From Lapidilactobacillus mulanensis (GTDB lineage: Bacteria > Bacillota > Bacilli > Lactobacillales > Lactobacillaceae): 58,518 nucleotides of DNA. Under the pieces are notes generated by a model, which made no database searches, had not been told where the DNA came from, and was given only the letters and a program-made list of their open reading frames with translations. Numbering within the stretch: the first letter of the stretch is position 1; every line of letters starts with the position of its first letter. Position numbers and translations under genes: made by a program. The stretch is taken from positions 1 through 58,518 of the forward strand of contig NZ_RHOW01000011.1 in the NCBI RefSeq assembly GCF_003946215.1, given 5' to 3'. Positions 8,042-17,210 of the stretch are shown one piece after another.

Positions 8042-9025
8042 ATGGATTTATTTGAAAGTTTGAAAGAAAAGATCGATGGTAAAAATATTAAGATTGTTTT
8101 CCCTGAAGGGGTGGAGCCCAGAATTATTGGGGCGGCCGTTCGTTTAAAAGCCGATCAAGTTTTAGAACCAGTTTTATTAGGTGCACCTGAAGAGGTTGAA
8201 GAAGTCGCGAAGAAGAACGGCTTTCACGTTGAGAGTTTGCAAGTGATCGACCCAGAAACATATGAGACTGCCGCCTTTGATGAAATGGTTGCGGCTTTTG
8301 TGGAACGTCGCAAGGGTAAAGCAACCGAAGAACAGGCGCGCCAAATTCTGAAAGATCCAAATTATTTTGGAACGATGCTCGTTTATTTAGGACTCGTTGA
8401 CGGAATGGTTTCGGGTATCATCCATTCAACTGGCGAGACCGTTCGGCCAGCACTGCAGATCATTAAGACTAAGCCTGGCGTTTCGCGGACCTCTGGTGCT
8501 TTTATCATGCAACGTGGTCATGGTAGCGAACGCTATCTGTTTTCAGACTGTGCAATCAACATTGATCCAAGTGCGCAAGAGTTGGCCGAAATCGCGGTTG
8601 AATCTGCCAAGACTGCCGAGCTATTCGACATCGAACCAAGAGTGGCAATGTTGAGTTTCTCAACGAAGGGTTCAGCAAAGTCCCCACAAGTTGATAAAGT
8701 CGCTGAGGCAACCAAGATTGCCCAAGAGTTGGCGCCAGAATATGCAATTGATGGTGAATTGCAGTTTGACGCGTCCTATGTGCCTTCAGTCGGCGCGCAA
8801 AAAGCACCAGATTCTAAAGTTGCCGGTAAAGCAACGGTTTATGTGTTCCCAGAACTTCAATCAGGCAACATTGGTTATAAAATTGCCCAACGTTTCGGTA
8901 ATTTTGAAGCCATCGGTCCGATTTTGCAAGGTTTAAACAAACCCGTGTCAGATTTATCGCGCGGTGCAAACGAGGAAGATGTTTATAAATTAGCGATGAT
9001 TACGGCGGCACAATCTTTATTGTAA
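8042..9025 (+). CDS. pta: Phosphate acetyltransferase
   Basis: Interconverts acetyl-CoA and acetyl phosphate, the step before acetate kinase in ATP-yielding acetate formation. The 327-aa sequence is a single phosphotransacetylase domain; family segments include KIVFPEGVEPRI at the start, GMVSGIIHSTGETVRPALQ, MLSFSTKGSAKSP and VYVFPELQSGNIGYKIAQR near the end. The start codon is ATG with GGAGG seven bases before it. It is followed 15 bp later by tsaE, so the two probably share an mRNA. A cre-like site precedes it. Confidence 0.97.
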   Translation: MDLFESLKEKIDGKNIKIVFPEGVEPRIIGAAVRLKADQVLEPVLLGAPEEVEEVAKKNGFHVESLQVIDPETYETAAFDEMVAAFVERRKGKATEEQARQILKDPNYFGTMLVYLGLVDGMVSGIIHSTGETVRPALQIIKTKPGVSRTSGAFIMQRGHGSERYLFSDCAINIDPSAQELAEIAVESAKTAELFDIEPRVAMLSFSTKGSAKSPQVDKVAEATKIAQELAPEYAIDGELQFDASYVPSVGAQKAPDSKVAGKATVYVFPELQSGNIGYKIAQRFGNFEAIGPILQGLNKPVSDLSRGANEEDVYKLAMITAAQSLL

Positions 9026-9040
9026 GCAAGAGGCGATCAT

Positions 9041-9517
9041 TTGGAATTTCAAACGAACAATGCAGAAGCAACTGAATTAGTCGGGCAGCAATTAGCACCT
9101 CTATTGCAATCAGGCGACTTGATTTTATTAGAAGGTGACTTAGGCGCCGGCAAAACAACCTTTACCCGTGGATTGGCGCAGGCTTTAGGCGTCAAGCGTG
9201 CAATCAAGAGCCCAACGTTTACGATCATTCGTGAATATCGTGACGGTCGCTTACCTTTATTTCACATGGACTTGTATCGGTTAGAAAATAGTCCCGCGGA
9301 AGACTTAGGCTTAGAAGAATATTTCGAAGGCAATGGCGTCTGCGTGGTGGAGTGGCCTGAATTTGGTGAGGATGTATTGCCAAAGGATCATTTACAGATC
9401 GAGATCAAGCAAATCGATGGGTTCGATGATCAACGTCTGTTTAGAATTGTGGCAGAAGGTGAGCGGCCCGGCGCTTTATTAGCTGCATTTAAGGAGCTTC
9501 GTGCTAATGAGTCATAG
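9041..9517 (+). CDS. tsaE: tRNA t6A37 threonylcarbamoyladenosine ATPase TsaE
   Basis: ATPase partner of TsaB-TsaD in making t6A at position 37 of ANN-decoding tRNAs. The P-loop is GDLGAGKTT at residues 32-40, followed by SPTFTIIREY and HMDLYRLE, both family hallmarks, and VVEWPEFGED. Length is 158 aa, as usual. Translation begins at TTG, preceded by AGAGGCGA. tsaB, rimI and tsaD lie 35 kb away at 44928-47285. The last 11 bases overlap the next gene. Confidence 0.95.
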   Translation: MEFQTNNAEATELVGQQLAPLLQSGDLILLEGDLGAGKTTFTRGLAQALGVKRAIKSPTFTIIREYRDGRLPLFHMDLYRLENSPAEDLGLEEYFEGNGVCVVEWPEFGEDVLPKDHLQIEIKQIDGFDDQRLFRIVAEGERPGALLAAFKELRANES

Positions 9518-10031
9518 TGAAGTTGAAGTGACGATCCGTGCCGCGATTACCGAAGATGCAGCTTCACTGTTGGAATTCTGGCGAGCTGAAGTTATTCCCT
9601 GCGACTTTTTGGTTTCGGATGAGTTTGATGCTCAGATTTCACCACAGATTTTGGCGGACGAGTTAGCCAATATTTATGAATCTGACAATAACTTGTTATT
9701 ACTTGCCTTTGAAAATGAAACCCTGATCGGCTACTTAAGAATTGAAGCCGATGAGAGTTATCAACGTGGTCATGTTGGCGAGCTCGGCATTATTGTCTCG
9801 CAACAATTTCGGCATCAAGGCTTAGGTTACGCGCTGATGGCTGATAGCTTGGATTGGGTCGCACACGAGTCGCAGTTGCGCCGGATCGAGCTCTATGTTC
9901 AAAAACGCAATCAAGTTGCCCAACGACTATATCGCCAGTTTGATTTTGAATTGGAGGGTGAGTCGCCGGCTAGCTTCCGCACTAAGGAAGGCGACTTGAT
10001 CACGACCTTATTAATGGCGCGTTTATTTTAA
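9507..10031 (+). CDS. GNAT-family N-acetyltransferase
   Basis: A 174-aa acetyltransferase. The acetyl-CoA binding segment reads GELGIIVSQQFRHQGLGYALM, followed by RRIELYVQKRNQVAQRLYRQFDF, which is the pattern of the RimJ/RimL-like and YkkB-like group acting on proteins or small amines. It overlaps the end of tsaE, so translation is probably coupled. The ATG at 9507 is preferred, ten bases after AAGGAG; a GTG at 9501 is also possible. Its substrate cannot be read from the sequence. Confidence 0.8.
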   Translation: MSHSEVEVTIRAAITEDAASLLEFWRAEVIPCDFLVSDEFDAQISPQILADELANIYESDNNLLLLAFENETLIGYLRIEADESYQRGHVGELGIIVSQQFRHQGLGYALMADSLDWVAHESQLRRIELYVQKRNQVAQRLYRQFDFELEGESPASFRTKEGDLITTLLMARLF

Positions 10032-10042
10032 AAGTGCGCGAT

Positions 10043-10081
10043 AAAAAAGTTCGAATGAGTAATCATCATTCGAACTTTTTT
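10043..10081. terminator. Bidirectional terminator after pta-tsaE-GNAT
   Basis: A perfect 16-bp stem (10043-10058 with 10066-10081) begins with six A and ends with six T around a 7-nt loop. It lies between convergent transcription units and should stop both. Confidence 0.9.
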
Positions 10082-10102
10082 GCCGTCTGGAAAAATATTG
10101 AG

Positions 10103-10636
10103 TTAAACGAGTGTCACTAGTTTCTTGATCGTGTCTGGACCGAATTGTTGTTCTTGCGTGAGCAAAATATTCGCACAGGCATATGTGTCAGCCAAAGCAT
10201 TATGATGATTATTCAGCTCAATTTGTAAATATTTTGAAACGGTGTCTAATTTATGATTAGGTAATTGTGGATAAAGTTTGCGACTAGTTTTAACTGTGTC
10301 GATCGTTAGAAAATGAGGCGGTTCAATTTGATATCTTTGTAGGGTGCTCTGTAAAACCCTAATATCAAATTTTGCATTATGGGCAGCCACCAGTTGATCG
10401 GTCGAAAAAAGGGCTGCAATATGAGGCCAAACTTGTGCAAAGGTCGGCGCAGTCGCCACCATTGTGCTGGTGATGCCGTTAATTCTGGTGTTCCAATAAT
10501 TGAACTCACTTTGTGGATCAATCAACGTATAAAAGTTGTTCACAATTTTGTCGTTACGCACCGCGACAATTGCCAACGAACAAGCACTATCAGGTTGGCG
10601 ATTAGCAGTTTCGAAATCCATCGCGATAAAATTCAT
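10103..10636 (-). CDS. 3'-5' exonuclease, DnaQ/PolC-type DEDDh
   Basis: A free-standing proofreading-type exonuclease domain of 177 aa. The metal-binding motifs are all present: DFETAN (ExoI) near residue 7, AHNAKFDIRVL (ExoII) near 90 and HNALADTYACANI (ExoIII, His/Asp) near 146. It probably trims 3' ends of DNA or RNA. It begins one base after the stop of exoA on the same strand, so the two nucleases form an operon. It is not part of a polymerase, and no accessory domain is seen. Confidence 0.88.
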   Translation of the reverse strand: MNFIAMDFETANRQPDSACSLAIVAVRNDKIVNNFYTLIDPQSEFNYWNTRINGITSTMVATAPTFAQVWPHIAALFSTDQLVAAHNAKFDIRVLQSTLQRYQIEPPHFLTIDTVKTSRKLYPQLPNHKLDTVSKYLQIELNNHHNALADTYACANILLTQEQQFGPDTIKKLVTLV

Positions 10637-10637
10637 G

Positions 10638-11408
10638 TTAAGCTTCAGCTCCTAAATCTGGGATGACTAATTCGACGGGACAATGATCTGATCCGTAAAT
10701 ATCTGTGAGGATGTTGGCAGTGGTGATCCGATTCTTTAGGTCGTTGCTAACAATGAAATAATCGATTCGCCAACCGGCATTGTGATCGCGGGCGTGGAAA
10801 CGATAACTCCACCAAGAATAAATATCGGTTTGGTCGGGATGCAGATAACGGAATGAGTCGGTAAAGCCGTTATTGAGTAAGGTAGTAAAACTTTGACGTT
10901 CTTCATCGGAGAAACCGGCGTTGTGATGATTCGTCTTGGGATTCTTCAAATCGATTTCTTCGTGAGCCACGTTGAGATCGCCACAAAAAATAACGGATTT
11001 TTGCGCAGCAAGTTGACTGACATAATCGCGAAAGGCTTGATCCCATTCTAGACGATAAGGTAATCTTTTCAGTTCACCTTGCGAATTGGGCGTGTAACAA
11101 GTCACTAAGTAAAATTCGGGATATTCCAGGGTGATGGCGCGGCCCTCGTGATCGTGTTCCGCGACACCAAGGCCATAACTCACGCTTAAAGGTTGGTGTT
11201 TAGCAAAAATGGCCGTACCAGAATAGCCTTTGCGTTCCGCGTAATCGAAATATTGGTGGTAACCCGGCAGATCGATTTCGACTTGACCTGCCTGCATTTT
11301 AGTTTCCTGAATGCAAAAAAAATCGGCATCGAGTTCCGTAAAAGTGGCTAAAAAATCTTTCTTGAGGATCGCCCGCAATCCATTTACATTCCAAGAAATA
11401 AATTTCAT
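10638..11408 (-). CDS. exoA: Exodeoxyribonuclease III / AP endonuclease
   Basis: Cuts DNA at abasic sites in base-excision repair, downstream of glycosylases such as Ung at 7197. The 256-aa protein has the endonuclease/exonuclease/phosphatase fold with MKFISWNVNGLRA at the start, FFCIQETKMQ (metal-binding Glu), CGDLNVAHEEIDL, the DSFRYLHP segment and the terminal GSDHCPVEL with the catalytic Asp-His. Length and motifs match Bacillus ExoA. It is the first gene of a two-gene minus-strand unit with the DEDDh exonuclease. Confidence 0.95.
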   Translation of the reverse strand: MKFISWNVNGLRAILKKDFLATFTELDADFFCIQETKMQAGQVEIDLPGYHQYFDYAERKGYSGTAIFAKHQPLSVSYGLGVAEHDHEGRAITLEYPEFYLVTCYTPNSQGELKRLPYRLEWDQAFRDYVSQLAAQKSVIFCGDLNVAHEEIDLKNPKTNHHNAGFSDEERQSFTTLLNNGFTDSFRYLHPDQTDIYSWWSYRFHARDHNAGWRIDYFIVSNDLKNRITTANILTDIYGSDHCPVELVIPDLGAEA

Positions 11409-11634
11409 TATCTTCGCTCCGTTCTATCTGAATATGCTATTGTCATTGTAACAAATTTTGACAACAATGTATAAGTCACCGGGTCGTCATTAGTTTTATC
11501 AGTAAATAAATGGAAAAATTGGACGGTTTGAGTGCGCACATTCTTTAAAGTTATTTGATAGTTATTTACGCGTTTTTTTGGTAGACTAGTTTTAGAAGTT
11601 TTGTTACTGAGGTTACTTTGAGAAGGAAGATTAC

Positions 11635-12537
11635 ATGTCGATTTTTACGGATTTAAATATTCCCATACTTGAAAATACATCAATGAGTCACTACACCTTT
11701 ACGCGAACTGGTGGACCGGCCGATTATTTAGCGTTTCCCGAAACCAATGCAGAAGTTGCGCAGTTGATCAAGCGCGCTCACAGTCATCATCTCCCGATTA
11801 CGGTGATCGGAAATGCCAGCAACATGATTATTCGTGATGGCGGTATTAGTGGCTTAGTGATTTTGCTGACGCGGATCGAAGATATTACCCAAGATGGCCT
11901 TCAATTAGTCGTGAGTGCAGGAACACCATTGATGACCGTTTCTGAAGCAGCTTATCAGTTTGGGCTTGCCGGGCTAGAATTTGCAGCCGGAATTCCTGGC
12001 AGTGTCGGCGGCGCCGTATTTATGAATGCAGGTGCTTATGGTGGTGAAGTCAGTGACGTGATCACACAAGTTACCGTGTTGGATGAACTCGGTGAACTTC
12101 ACGAGCTCAAGGGTGAGGAGATCCATTTTCGTTATCGACACAGTGTTGTTCAAGAAGCGCCGTTGACTGTGCTTTCCGCAACGTTTCAGTTACAGCCCGG
12201 TGACCCGGAAAAGATCCGTAAGACGATGGATGCCTATAATCAAGCGCGTGCGGCCAAACAGCCGTTGGATCTGCCATCTTGCGGTAGTGTCTTTAAACGT
12301 CCGACCGGTTATTATACGGGGCCGCTGATTCAGCAGGCAGGCTTACAAGGGAAGATTCTTGGTGGCGCCCAGGTTTCAACGAAACATGCCGGATTTATCG
12401 TAAATATCGATCACGCGACGGCGACAGACTACTTGAACTTGATTGCTTTGATTGAAAAAACCATTCAAGAGAAATTTGGTGTGACCCTAGAACCCGAAGT
12501 TAGAATCATCGGTCGCGAGAAAGATGAAACGAAGTAA
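11635..12537 (+). CDS. murB: UDP-N-acetylenolpyruvoylglucosamine reductase
   Basis: FAD enzyme that reduces UDP-GlcNAc-enolpyruvate to UDP-MurNAc, the second committed step of peptidoglycan synthesis. FAD-binding segments TGGPADYLAFP, GNASNMIIRDGGISG and FAAGIPGSVGGAVFMNAGAYGGEV are clear. The catalytic Ser lies in SCGSVFKRP, and the C-terminal part carries GGAQVSTKHAGFIVN and a final Glu in LEPEVRIIG. At 300 aa it is complete. GAAGGAAG precedes the ATG. In lactobacilli murB often precedes potABCD, as here with one gene between. Confidence 0.97.
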   Translation: MSIFTDLNIPILENTSMSHYTFTRTGGPADYLAFPETNAEVAQLIKRAHSHHLPITVIGNASNMIIRDGGISGLVILLTRIEDITQDGLQLVVSAGTPLMTVSEAAYQFGLAGLEFAAGIPGSVGGAVFMNAGAYGGEVSDVITQVTVLDELGELHELKGEEIHFRYRHSVVQEAPLTVLSATFQLQPGDPEKIRKTMDAYNQARAAKQPLDLPSCGSVFKRPTGYYTGPLIQQAGLQGKILGGAQVSTKHAGFIVNIDHATATDYLNLIALIEKTIQEKFGVTLEPEVRIIGREKDETK

Positions 12538-12575
12538 TTTGACAATACTGATAAATAACTTAATCGTACGAAATC

Positions 12576-12610
12576 AAAAAAGTCTGAATTCATAGAATTC
12601 AGACTTTTTT
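12576..12610. terminator. Bidirectional terminator between murB and a reductase gene
   Basis: A perfect 16-bp stem with a three-base loop (ATA) begins with six A and ends with six T. It serves murB on the plus strand and the oxidoreductase on the minus strand. Confidence 0.92.
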
Positions 12611-12621
12611 AGTATCCATTT

Positions 12622-13638
12622 TTATTTAAAGCGCGGGCTGCGACTACGAAACTTTACAATCGTTCGGCCGAGGTGTGCGGAAGTTGGGAAGGCAATTAAT
12701 GCAGGGATCAATTGGTCGAAACCAATTTCATTTATCGGCAATAATTGATCAGCTGAGGGCCAGAAGTGATCGGCAAATAATTGCCAAATTTCTTCACGAT
12801 CCGAAAGCGGATAATGAACCGATTCAACACCATGAAGGGTGATTCCACGCAGTATAAAGGGCAGGATCGTGGTAGTTAACTTGAGACCACCGGCATTGCC
12901 ACTGACGACCAATTGACCGTCTTGCTGAATTTGTGGAATCAAATTTTCGAGCATTTCACCACCTACATTATCGAAAACGACGGCGTATTTTTGCTTGGCG
13001 AGTGGTTTGAGTGGGGTCAGTTGAACTTGTTTGGGAGTTAGAATTTCGGTAGCGCCCATTTGCTTAAGCTGTTCACTGACATCGGTTTGGCGCGTGACGA
13101 CAGAAAGGTTGTGATAGCCTAATTTGGCCAGAATACTCAATTGCCAACCACCGACACCACCAGTCACGCCTGTGATCAAGATCGGTGTGGCTTGATCTGA
13201 CATGGCGGTGCTGGCCAGCACTTTGGTGATACCGATTGCGGCAGTGAGACCAGCAGTCCCAATCATCATCGTTTCTTTGAGGGTTCGTGGTTCAACTAAA
13301 TGTTGGAGAAATTTTCCAGGGACATCAATGATTTCTTGGTAGCCACCGTCAATGTTGACGCCAATATCCCAGCCAGTTGCCATCACTTGGTCGCCAGCGT
13401 GAAAGTGTGGATCATTTGACGCCAAGACCCAACCGCTGAAATCAACACCGGGAACGCGGGGAAATTGGCGAATGACGCCACTGTTTTTCTTCAATGTCAG
13501 CGCGTCTTTATAGTTGATGTCACTATAGGCCACTTGAACCCGAACGCCATCTGGCTGCAAGTCGACGATTTTTTGATTCATGATTTGAGCAACAGGTTGC
13601 TCAGCCACTAAAGCAACAACTAACGATTTTTTTTGCAT
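12622..13638 (-). CDS. YhdH/YhfP-family quinone oxidoreductase (MDR superfamily)
   Basis: A zinc-free medium-chain reductase of 338 aa. The N-terminal GroES-like domain holds YSDINYKDALTLK and PRVPGVDFSGWV; the Rossmann domain has LITGVTGGVGGWQLSILAKLGY with the NADPH glycine motif. Relatives include E. coli YhdH (AcuI), which reduces acryloyl-CoA. The ATG of MQKKSLV at 13638 is preferred, eight bases after GTAGGTG; a GTG three codons earlier overlaps that site. It stands alone, with its terminator shared with murB. The true substrate is not known. Confidence 0.87.
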   Translation of the reverse strand: MQKKSLVVALVAEQPVAQIMNQKIVDLQPDGVRVQVAYSDINYKDALTLKKNSGVIRQFPRVPGVDFSGWVLASNDPHFHAGDQVMATGWDIGVNIDGGYQEIIDVPGKFLQHLVEPRTLKETMMIGTAGLTAAIGITKVLASTAMSDQATPILITGVTGGVGGWQLSILAKLGYHNLSVVTRQTDVSEQLKQMGATEILTPKQVQLTPLKPLAKQKYAVVFDNVGGEMLENLIPQIQQDGQLVVSGNAGGLKLTTTILPFILRGITLHGVESVHYPLSDREEIWQLFADHFWPSADQLLPINEIGFDQLIPALIAFPTSAHLGRTIVKFRSRSPRFK

Positions 13639-13824
13639 ATTTTTCACCTACAGAAATTAGTTTACGCTTTCATTATATCGGTATTGCTTGCTAAAACCAA
13701 GCTTTGATTTAAGCGTATGAGGCATGGCGTGATATTTGCAATCTGATTTCACTAAAATGGACTGCAGCCTTTTGTGGAGTCACAAATCTCTGTGTTACAG
13801 TTTAAAAATTTTGGTTATTTTCAC

Positions 13825-13853
13825 TTGGCAGTTTCTTGTGGATGAGTTATACT
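13825..13853 (+). promoter_or_regulatory. Promoter of the regulator-potABCD operon
   Basis: TTGGCA (13825-13830), a 17-bp spacer and TATACT (13848-13853) form a good vegetative promoter about 65 bp upstream of the regulator start. Confidence 0.75.
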
Positions 13854-13918
13854 GAAAATCGACTGTAGTAAACAAGAAGTTAACTAACAAAAAGTTTAAT
13901 GAACTTTGAGGTGCATCA

Positions 13919-14461
13919 ATGGAATTCGGACAAAAATTACGATCGCTACGAATTTTAAAAAATTTAACCCAAGAAGAATTGGGCGAGCGTACTGATTTAA
14001 CCAAGGGCTATATTTCGCAACTAGAAAACAATCAATCGTCGCCAACAGTGGAAACGCTCGAAGATATTTTGACCGTTCTCGGCGTGTCATTGACCGACTT
14101 TTTCTCTGATCATCAACCTGAACACCAAGTTTTATTTAAAGTGGATGATCAAGTTAAATATGATGATCCGGATTTAGGCTATCACTTGAATTGGTTGGTG
14201 ACTGAATCTAATGAGCACGAAATGGAGCCGGTTTTATTGACTATTGAGCCTAATGGTAAGTTCAAAACTTTTGCGCCGTCACCCTCAGAGAGCTTTATTT
14301 ATGTCTTGAAGGGCAGTGTGAAGTTATCTTGGGGAGATCAAGAAGAGACGGCACGTATTCACGAGAGTCTTTATTTTCCGGCCACGCAGCCGCATCAATT
14401 GAGCAACCCGTTTGCCAAGCCGGTGACATTATTATTAGTTGCGACTGAGTCCTATTTGTAA
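13919..14461 (+). CDS. XRE-family regulator with cupin domain, probable polyamine-uptake regulator
   Basis: A 180-aa DNA-binding regulator. Residues about 5-60 are a lambda-type helix-turn-helix (LRILKNLTQEELGERTDLTKGYISQLENN); residues about 105-178 form a cupin barrel (SFIYVLKGSVKLSWG, ESLYFPATQPHQL) that would bind a small ligand, as in PuuR-like regulators. It is the first gene before potABCD, 15 bp from potA, so it probably controls polyamine import in response to polyamine levels. That role is inferred from position and architecture. GAGGTG precedes the ATG. Confidence 0.85.
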   Translation: MEFGQKLRSLRILKNLTQEELGERTDLTKGYISQLENNQSSPTVETLEDILTVLGVSLTDFFSDHQPEHQVLFKVDDQVKYDDPDLGYHLNWLVTESNEHEMEPVLLTIEPNGKFKTFAPSPSESFIYVLKGSVKLSWGDQEETARIHESLYFPATQPHQLSNPFAKPVTLLLVATESYL

Positions 14462-14476
14462 TTTTCGGAGGTTATT

Positions 14477-15568
14477 ATGGAAAAACCAATTATCGAATTA
14501 AAGCAGATCACGAAGCGTTATGATGATGGCTTCACCGCCTTAGAAAATATTAATATGACGATCGAACCAGGCAAATTTTACTCGCTGTTGGGGCCTTCTG
14601 GATCTGGGAAAACGACGATTCTGAGAATTATCGCCGGATTCACGGATGCGAGTGAAGGCGAAGTGTGGTTTGAAGGCAAAAAGATCAACGCATTGCCAGC
14701 CAATCAACGTAAAGTCAATACGGTGTTCCAGAATTACGCCTTGTTTCCTCACATGGATGTGTTCGACAACGTGGCGTTTGGTCTGACCTTGAAAAAAATG
14801 CCGAAAAAAGAAATTCGCGAACGCGTCGTGAACGCCTTAAAAGTCGTGCAGTTACCTGGTTACGCTAATCGTGAAATCAGCGAGCTTTCTGGGGGTCAAC
14901 AACAGCGGGTCGCGATTGCACGCGCCATTGTCAATGAGCCGAAAGTTTTGTTGTTAGATGAACCCTTATCTGCGCTGGACATGAAATTAAGAAAAGACAT
15001 GCAGTATGAATTGCGAGAATTGCAGCAACGTTTAAAAATCACGTTTATTTTTGTTACCCATGATCAAGAAGAAGCGTTGGCCATGAGCGATGAAATCTTC
15101 GTGATGAACGATGGCAAAGTGTTGCAGAGTGGCACACCTGTCGATATTTATGATGAGCCGATCAATCACTTTGTCGCTAATTTCATTGGTGAAAGTAATA
15201 TTTTGCCTGGGAAAATGGTGCAAGATTTTGAAGTCCAATTCGTGGGCAAATCGTTTGAATGTGCCGATGCCGGAATGCGGCCGAATGAAAAGGTCGAAGT
15301 GGTGCTGCGCCCAGAAGACTTGGATATTACCACGCCGGAACAAGGTAAATTAGTCGTGAAAGTCGACACGCAACTTTTCCGTGGCGACCATTTTGAAATC
15401 GTTGCCTATGACGATGATGAAAATGAATGGCTGATCCATTCGACGAATCCAGTTAAAGATGGGAAGCAAATCGGATTGACGTTTGAGCCAGAAGACATTC
15501 ACGTCATGCGTTTCGGCGAGAAGGAAACTGATTTTGATGCGCGTCTCGAACAATATGAGGAGGAGTAA
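14477..15568 (+). CDS. potA: Spermidine/putrescine ABC transporter ATPase
   Basis: Powers polyamine import. Walker A GPSGSGKT is at residues 39-46, the signature [14 protein letters not shown] follows, then [12 protein letters not shown] (Walker B and D-loop) and the switch His in [10 protein letters not shown]. The C-terminal TOBE-like domain (about 240-363) has the [20 protein letters not shown] segment. Its 363 aa fit PotA. It is the second gene of the unit regulator-potA-potB-potC-potD; a GGAGG site precedes the ATG. Confidence 0.95.
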   Translation: MEKPIIELKQITKRYDDGFTALENINMTIEPGKFYSLLGPSGSGKTTILRIIAGFTDASEGEVWFEGKKINALPANQRKVNTVFQNYALFPHMDVFDNVAFGLTLKKMPKKEIRERVVNALKVVQLPGYANREISELSGGQQQRVAIARAIVNEPKVLLLDEPLSALDMKLRKDMQYELRELQQRLKITFIFVTHDQEEALAMSDEIFVMNDGKVLQSGTPVDIYDEPINHFVANFIGESNILPGKMVQDFEVQFVGKSFECADAGMRPNEKVEVVLRPEDLDITTPEQGKLVVKVDTQLFRGDHFEIVAYDDDENEWLIHSTNPVKDGKQIGLTFEPEDIHVMRFGEKETDFDARLEQYEEE

Positions 15569-15571
15569 GGA

Positions 15572-16405
15572 TTGAAAAAAACACGATCTTTCTTTATGGT
15601 TCCTTATCTGGTTTGGATTGCGCTATTTGTCATCGCACCCTTGATTTTGATTTTATATCAATCACTGACTAATAATCAGGGCCAGTTTACCTTGCAGAAT
15701 TATGTCACCTATGGCACTAGCTGGACTTACTTAAAAATGACTATCAATTCTTTTTGGTACGCTTTATTGATCACCGCAGTTACCTTGCTGATCAGTTATC
15801 CGACTGCTTATTTTTTGAGTAAAACTAAACGCCAACAGTTGTGGTTGTTATTGATTATTTTACCAACTTGGATCAATTTGCTGCTTAAAGCTTATGCATT
15901 TATTGGCTTGCTTAGCCGCAGTGGAACCGTCAATCAATTTCTGACTTTTATTGGGGTGGGTCCCAAACAATTATTGTTTACTGATTTTAGCTTTTTATTA
16001 GTGGCAAGTTACATCGAAATTCCTTTCATGATCTTGCCCATTTATAATGCCATTGTGCAGTTGGATCCGGCCTTGATCAACGCCAGTCGCGATTTAGGCG
16101 CGACGAATCTGCAAACTTTTACCAAGGTCGTCTTTCCGTTAACGATTAGTGGCGTTAAGGCTGGGATTCAGGCCGTCTTCATTCCGTCACTGTCACTCTT
16201 CATGATCACCCGTCTGATCGGTGGTAATCGCGTGATCACATTGGGGACTGCCATTGAAGAGCATTTCTTGACGACGATGAATTGGGGCATGGGTTCGACG
16301 ATCGGCGTTGTCTTGATTGTGATGATGTTTATCATGATGGCATTGACCAATGATCGCAAGAAGAAACGGCAGGAGGTGTTACCTAATGAAAAAAGTGAAG
16401 GTTAG
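15572..16405 (+). CDS. potB: Spermidine/putrescine ABC transporter permease PotB
   Basis: One of two membrane channel subunits, 277 aa, with about six hydrophobic segments and the EAA loop LINASRDLGATNLQTFTKVVFPL near residue 180. Translation starts at TTG, ten bases after a GGAGGAG that lies inside the end of potA. Its 3' end overlaps potC by 20 bp, which implies coupled translation. The charged tail DRKKKRQ is cytoplasmic. Confidence 0.94.
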   Translation: MKKTRSFFMVPYLVWIALFVIAPLILILYQSLTNNQGQFTLQNYVTYGTSWTYLKMTINSFWYALLITAVTLLISYPTAYFLSKTKRQQLWLLLIILPTWINLLLKAYAFIGLLSRSGTVNQFLTFIGVGPKQLLFTDFSFLLVASYIEIPFMILPIYNAIVQLDPALINASRDLGATNLQTFTKVVFPLTISGVKAGIQAVFIPSLSLFMITRLIGGNRVITLGTAIEEHFLTTMNWGMGSTIGVVLIVMMFIMMALTNDRKKKRQEVLPNEKSEG

Positions 16406-17210
16406 TTCAATTTATTTAATTTTGGTGTTTGTCTTGTTATACGCACCCATTTTTTACTTGATTTTTTTCTCGTTTAATCAAGGCGGGGACATGAATCAAT
16501 TCACGGGTTTCACTTGGGAACACTACGCCACATTGTTTGCGGATCAACGCATGATCCAAATCGTGTTGAACACGTTATTATTGGCACTGTTGTCGTCGTT
16601 GGTTGCCACACTTGTTGGGACATTCGGCGCGTTAGGAATTGCGGCTCGCAAGCAAAAGCGACTACGTTCAACTTTCTTAACGCTTAATAATGTACTCATG
16701 GTCTCACCCGATGTCATCATTGGTGCCAGTTTCCTAATTTTATTCACGTCATTGGGGATCAGCCTGGGATTTGGTTCGGTTTTGATCAGCCACATTGCTT
16801 TTTCAATTCCGATCGTGGTGCTATTGGTGCTTCCAAAAGTTAACGAATTGGACCCAGCGTTGTTAAATGCTGCTCAGGATTTAGGAGCTACGCGTTGGCA
16901 AACTTTTTCTCGCGTGATCGTACCGTTCATCACGCCTGGGATTTTTTCGGGATTTTTCATGGCCTTTACCTATTCGTTGGATGATTTTGCGGTAACATTT
17001 TTTGTGACCGGGAATGGGTTCGCAACGTTGGCGGTCGAAATTTATTCTCGCGCCCGCCAAGGTATTAGTCTTGAAATCAACGCCTTATCTGCGGTGATGT
17101 TTGTCTTTGCACTCGTGTTGGTCGTTGGTTATTATTTCATCGATCAGTATTCACGCACACGGCGGCAGAAACGTAAGAATCATCAGAAAGCAGGGGTCAT
17201 GATACCATGA
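16386..17210 (+). CDS. potC: Spermidine/putrescine ABC transporter permease PotC
   Basis: Second channel subunit, 274 aa. Hydrophobic segments are evenly spaced, and the EAA motif reads LLNAAQDLGATRWQTFSRVIVPF. The start MKKVKVSSIYL follows GGAGGTG, which lies within potB; a longer in-frame start would add a basic stretch and put that site inside the gene. The segment FTYSLDDFAVTFFVTG is typical of PotC. The stop overlaps the potD start as ATGA. Confidence 0.95.
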   Translation: MKKVKVSSIYLILVFVLLYAPIFYLIFFSFNQGGDMNQFTGFTWEHYATLFADQRMIQIVLNTLLLALLSSLVATLVGTFGALGIAARKQKRLRSTFLTLNNVLMVSPDVIIGASFLILFTSLGISLGFGSVLISHIAFSIPIVVLLVLPKVNELDPALLNAAQDLGATRWQTFSRVIVPFITPGIFSGFFMAFTYSLDDFAVTFFVTGNGFATLAVEIYSRARQGISLEINALSAVMFVFALVLVVGYYFIDQYSRTRRQKRKNHQKAGVMIP

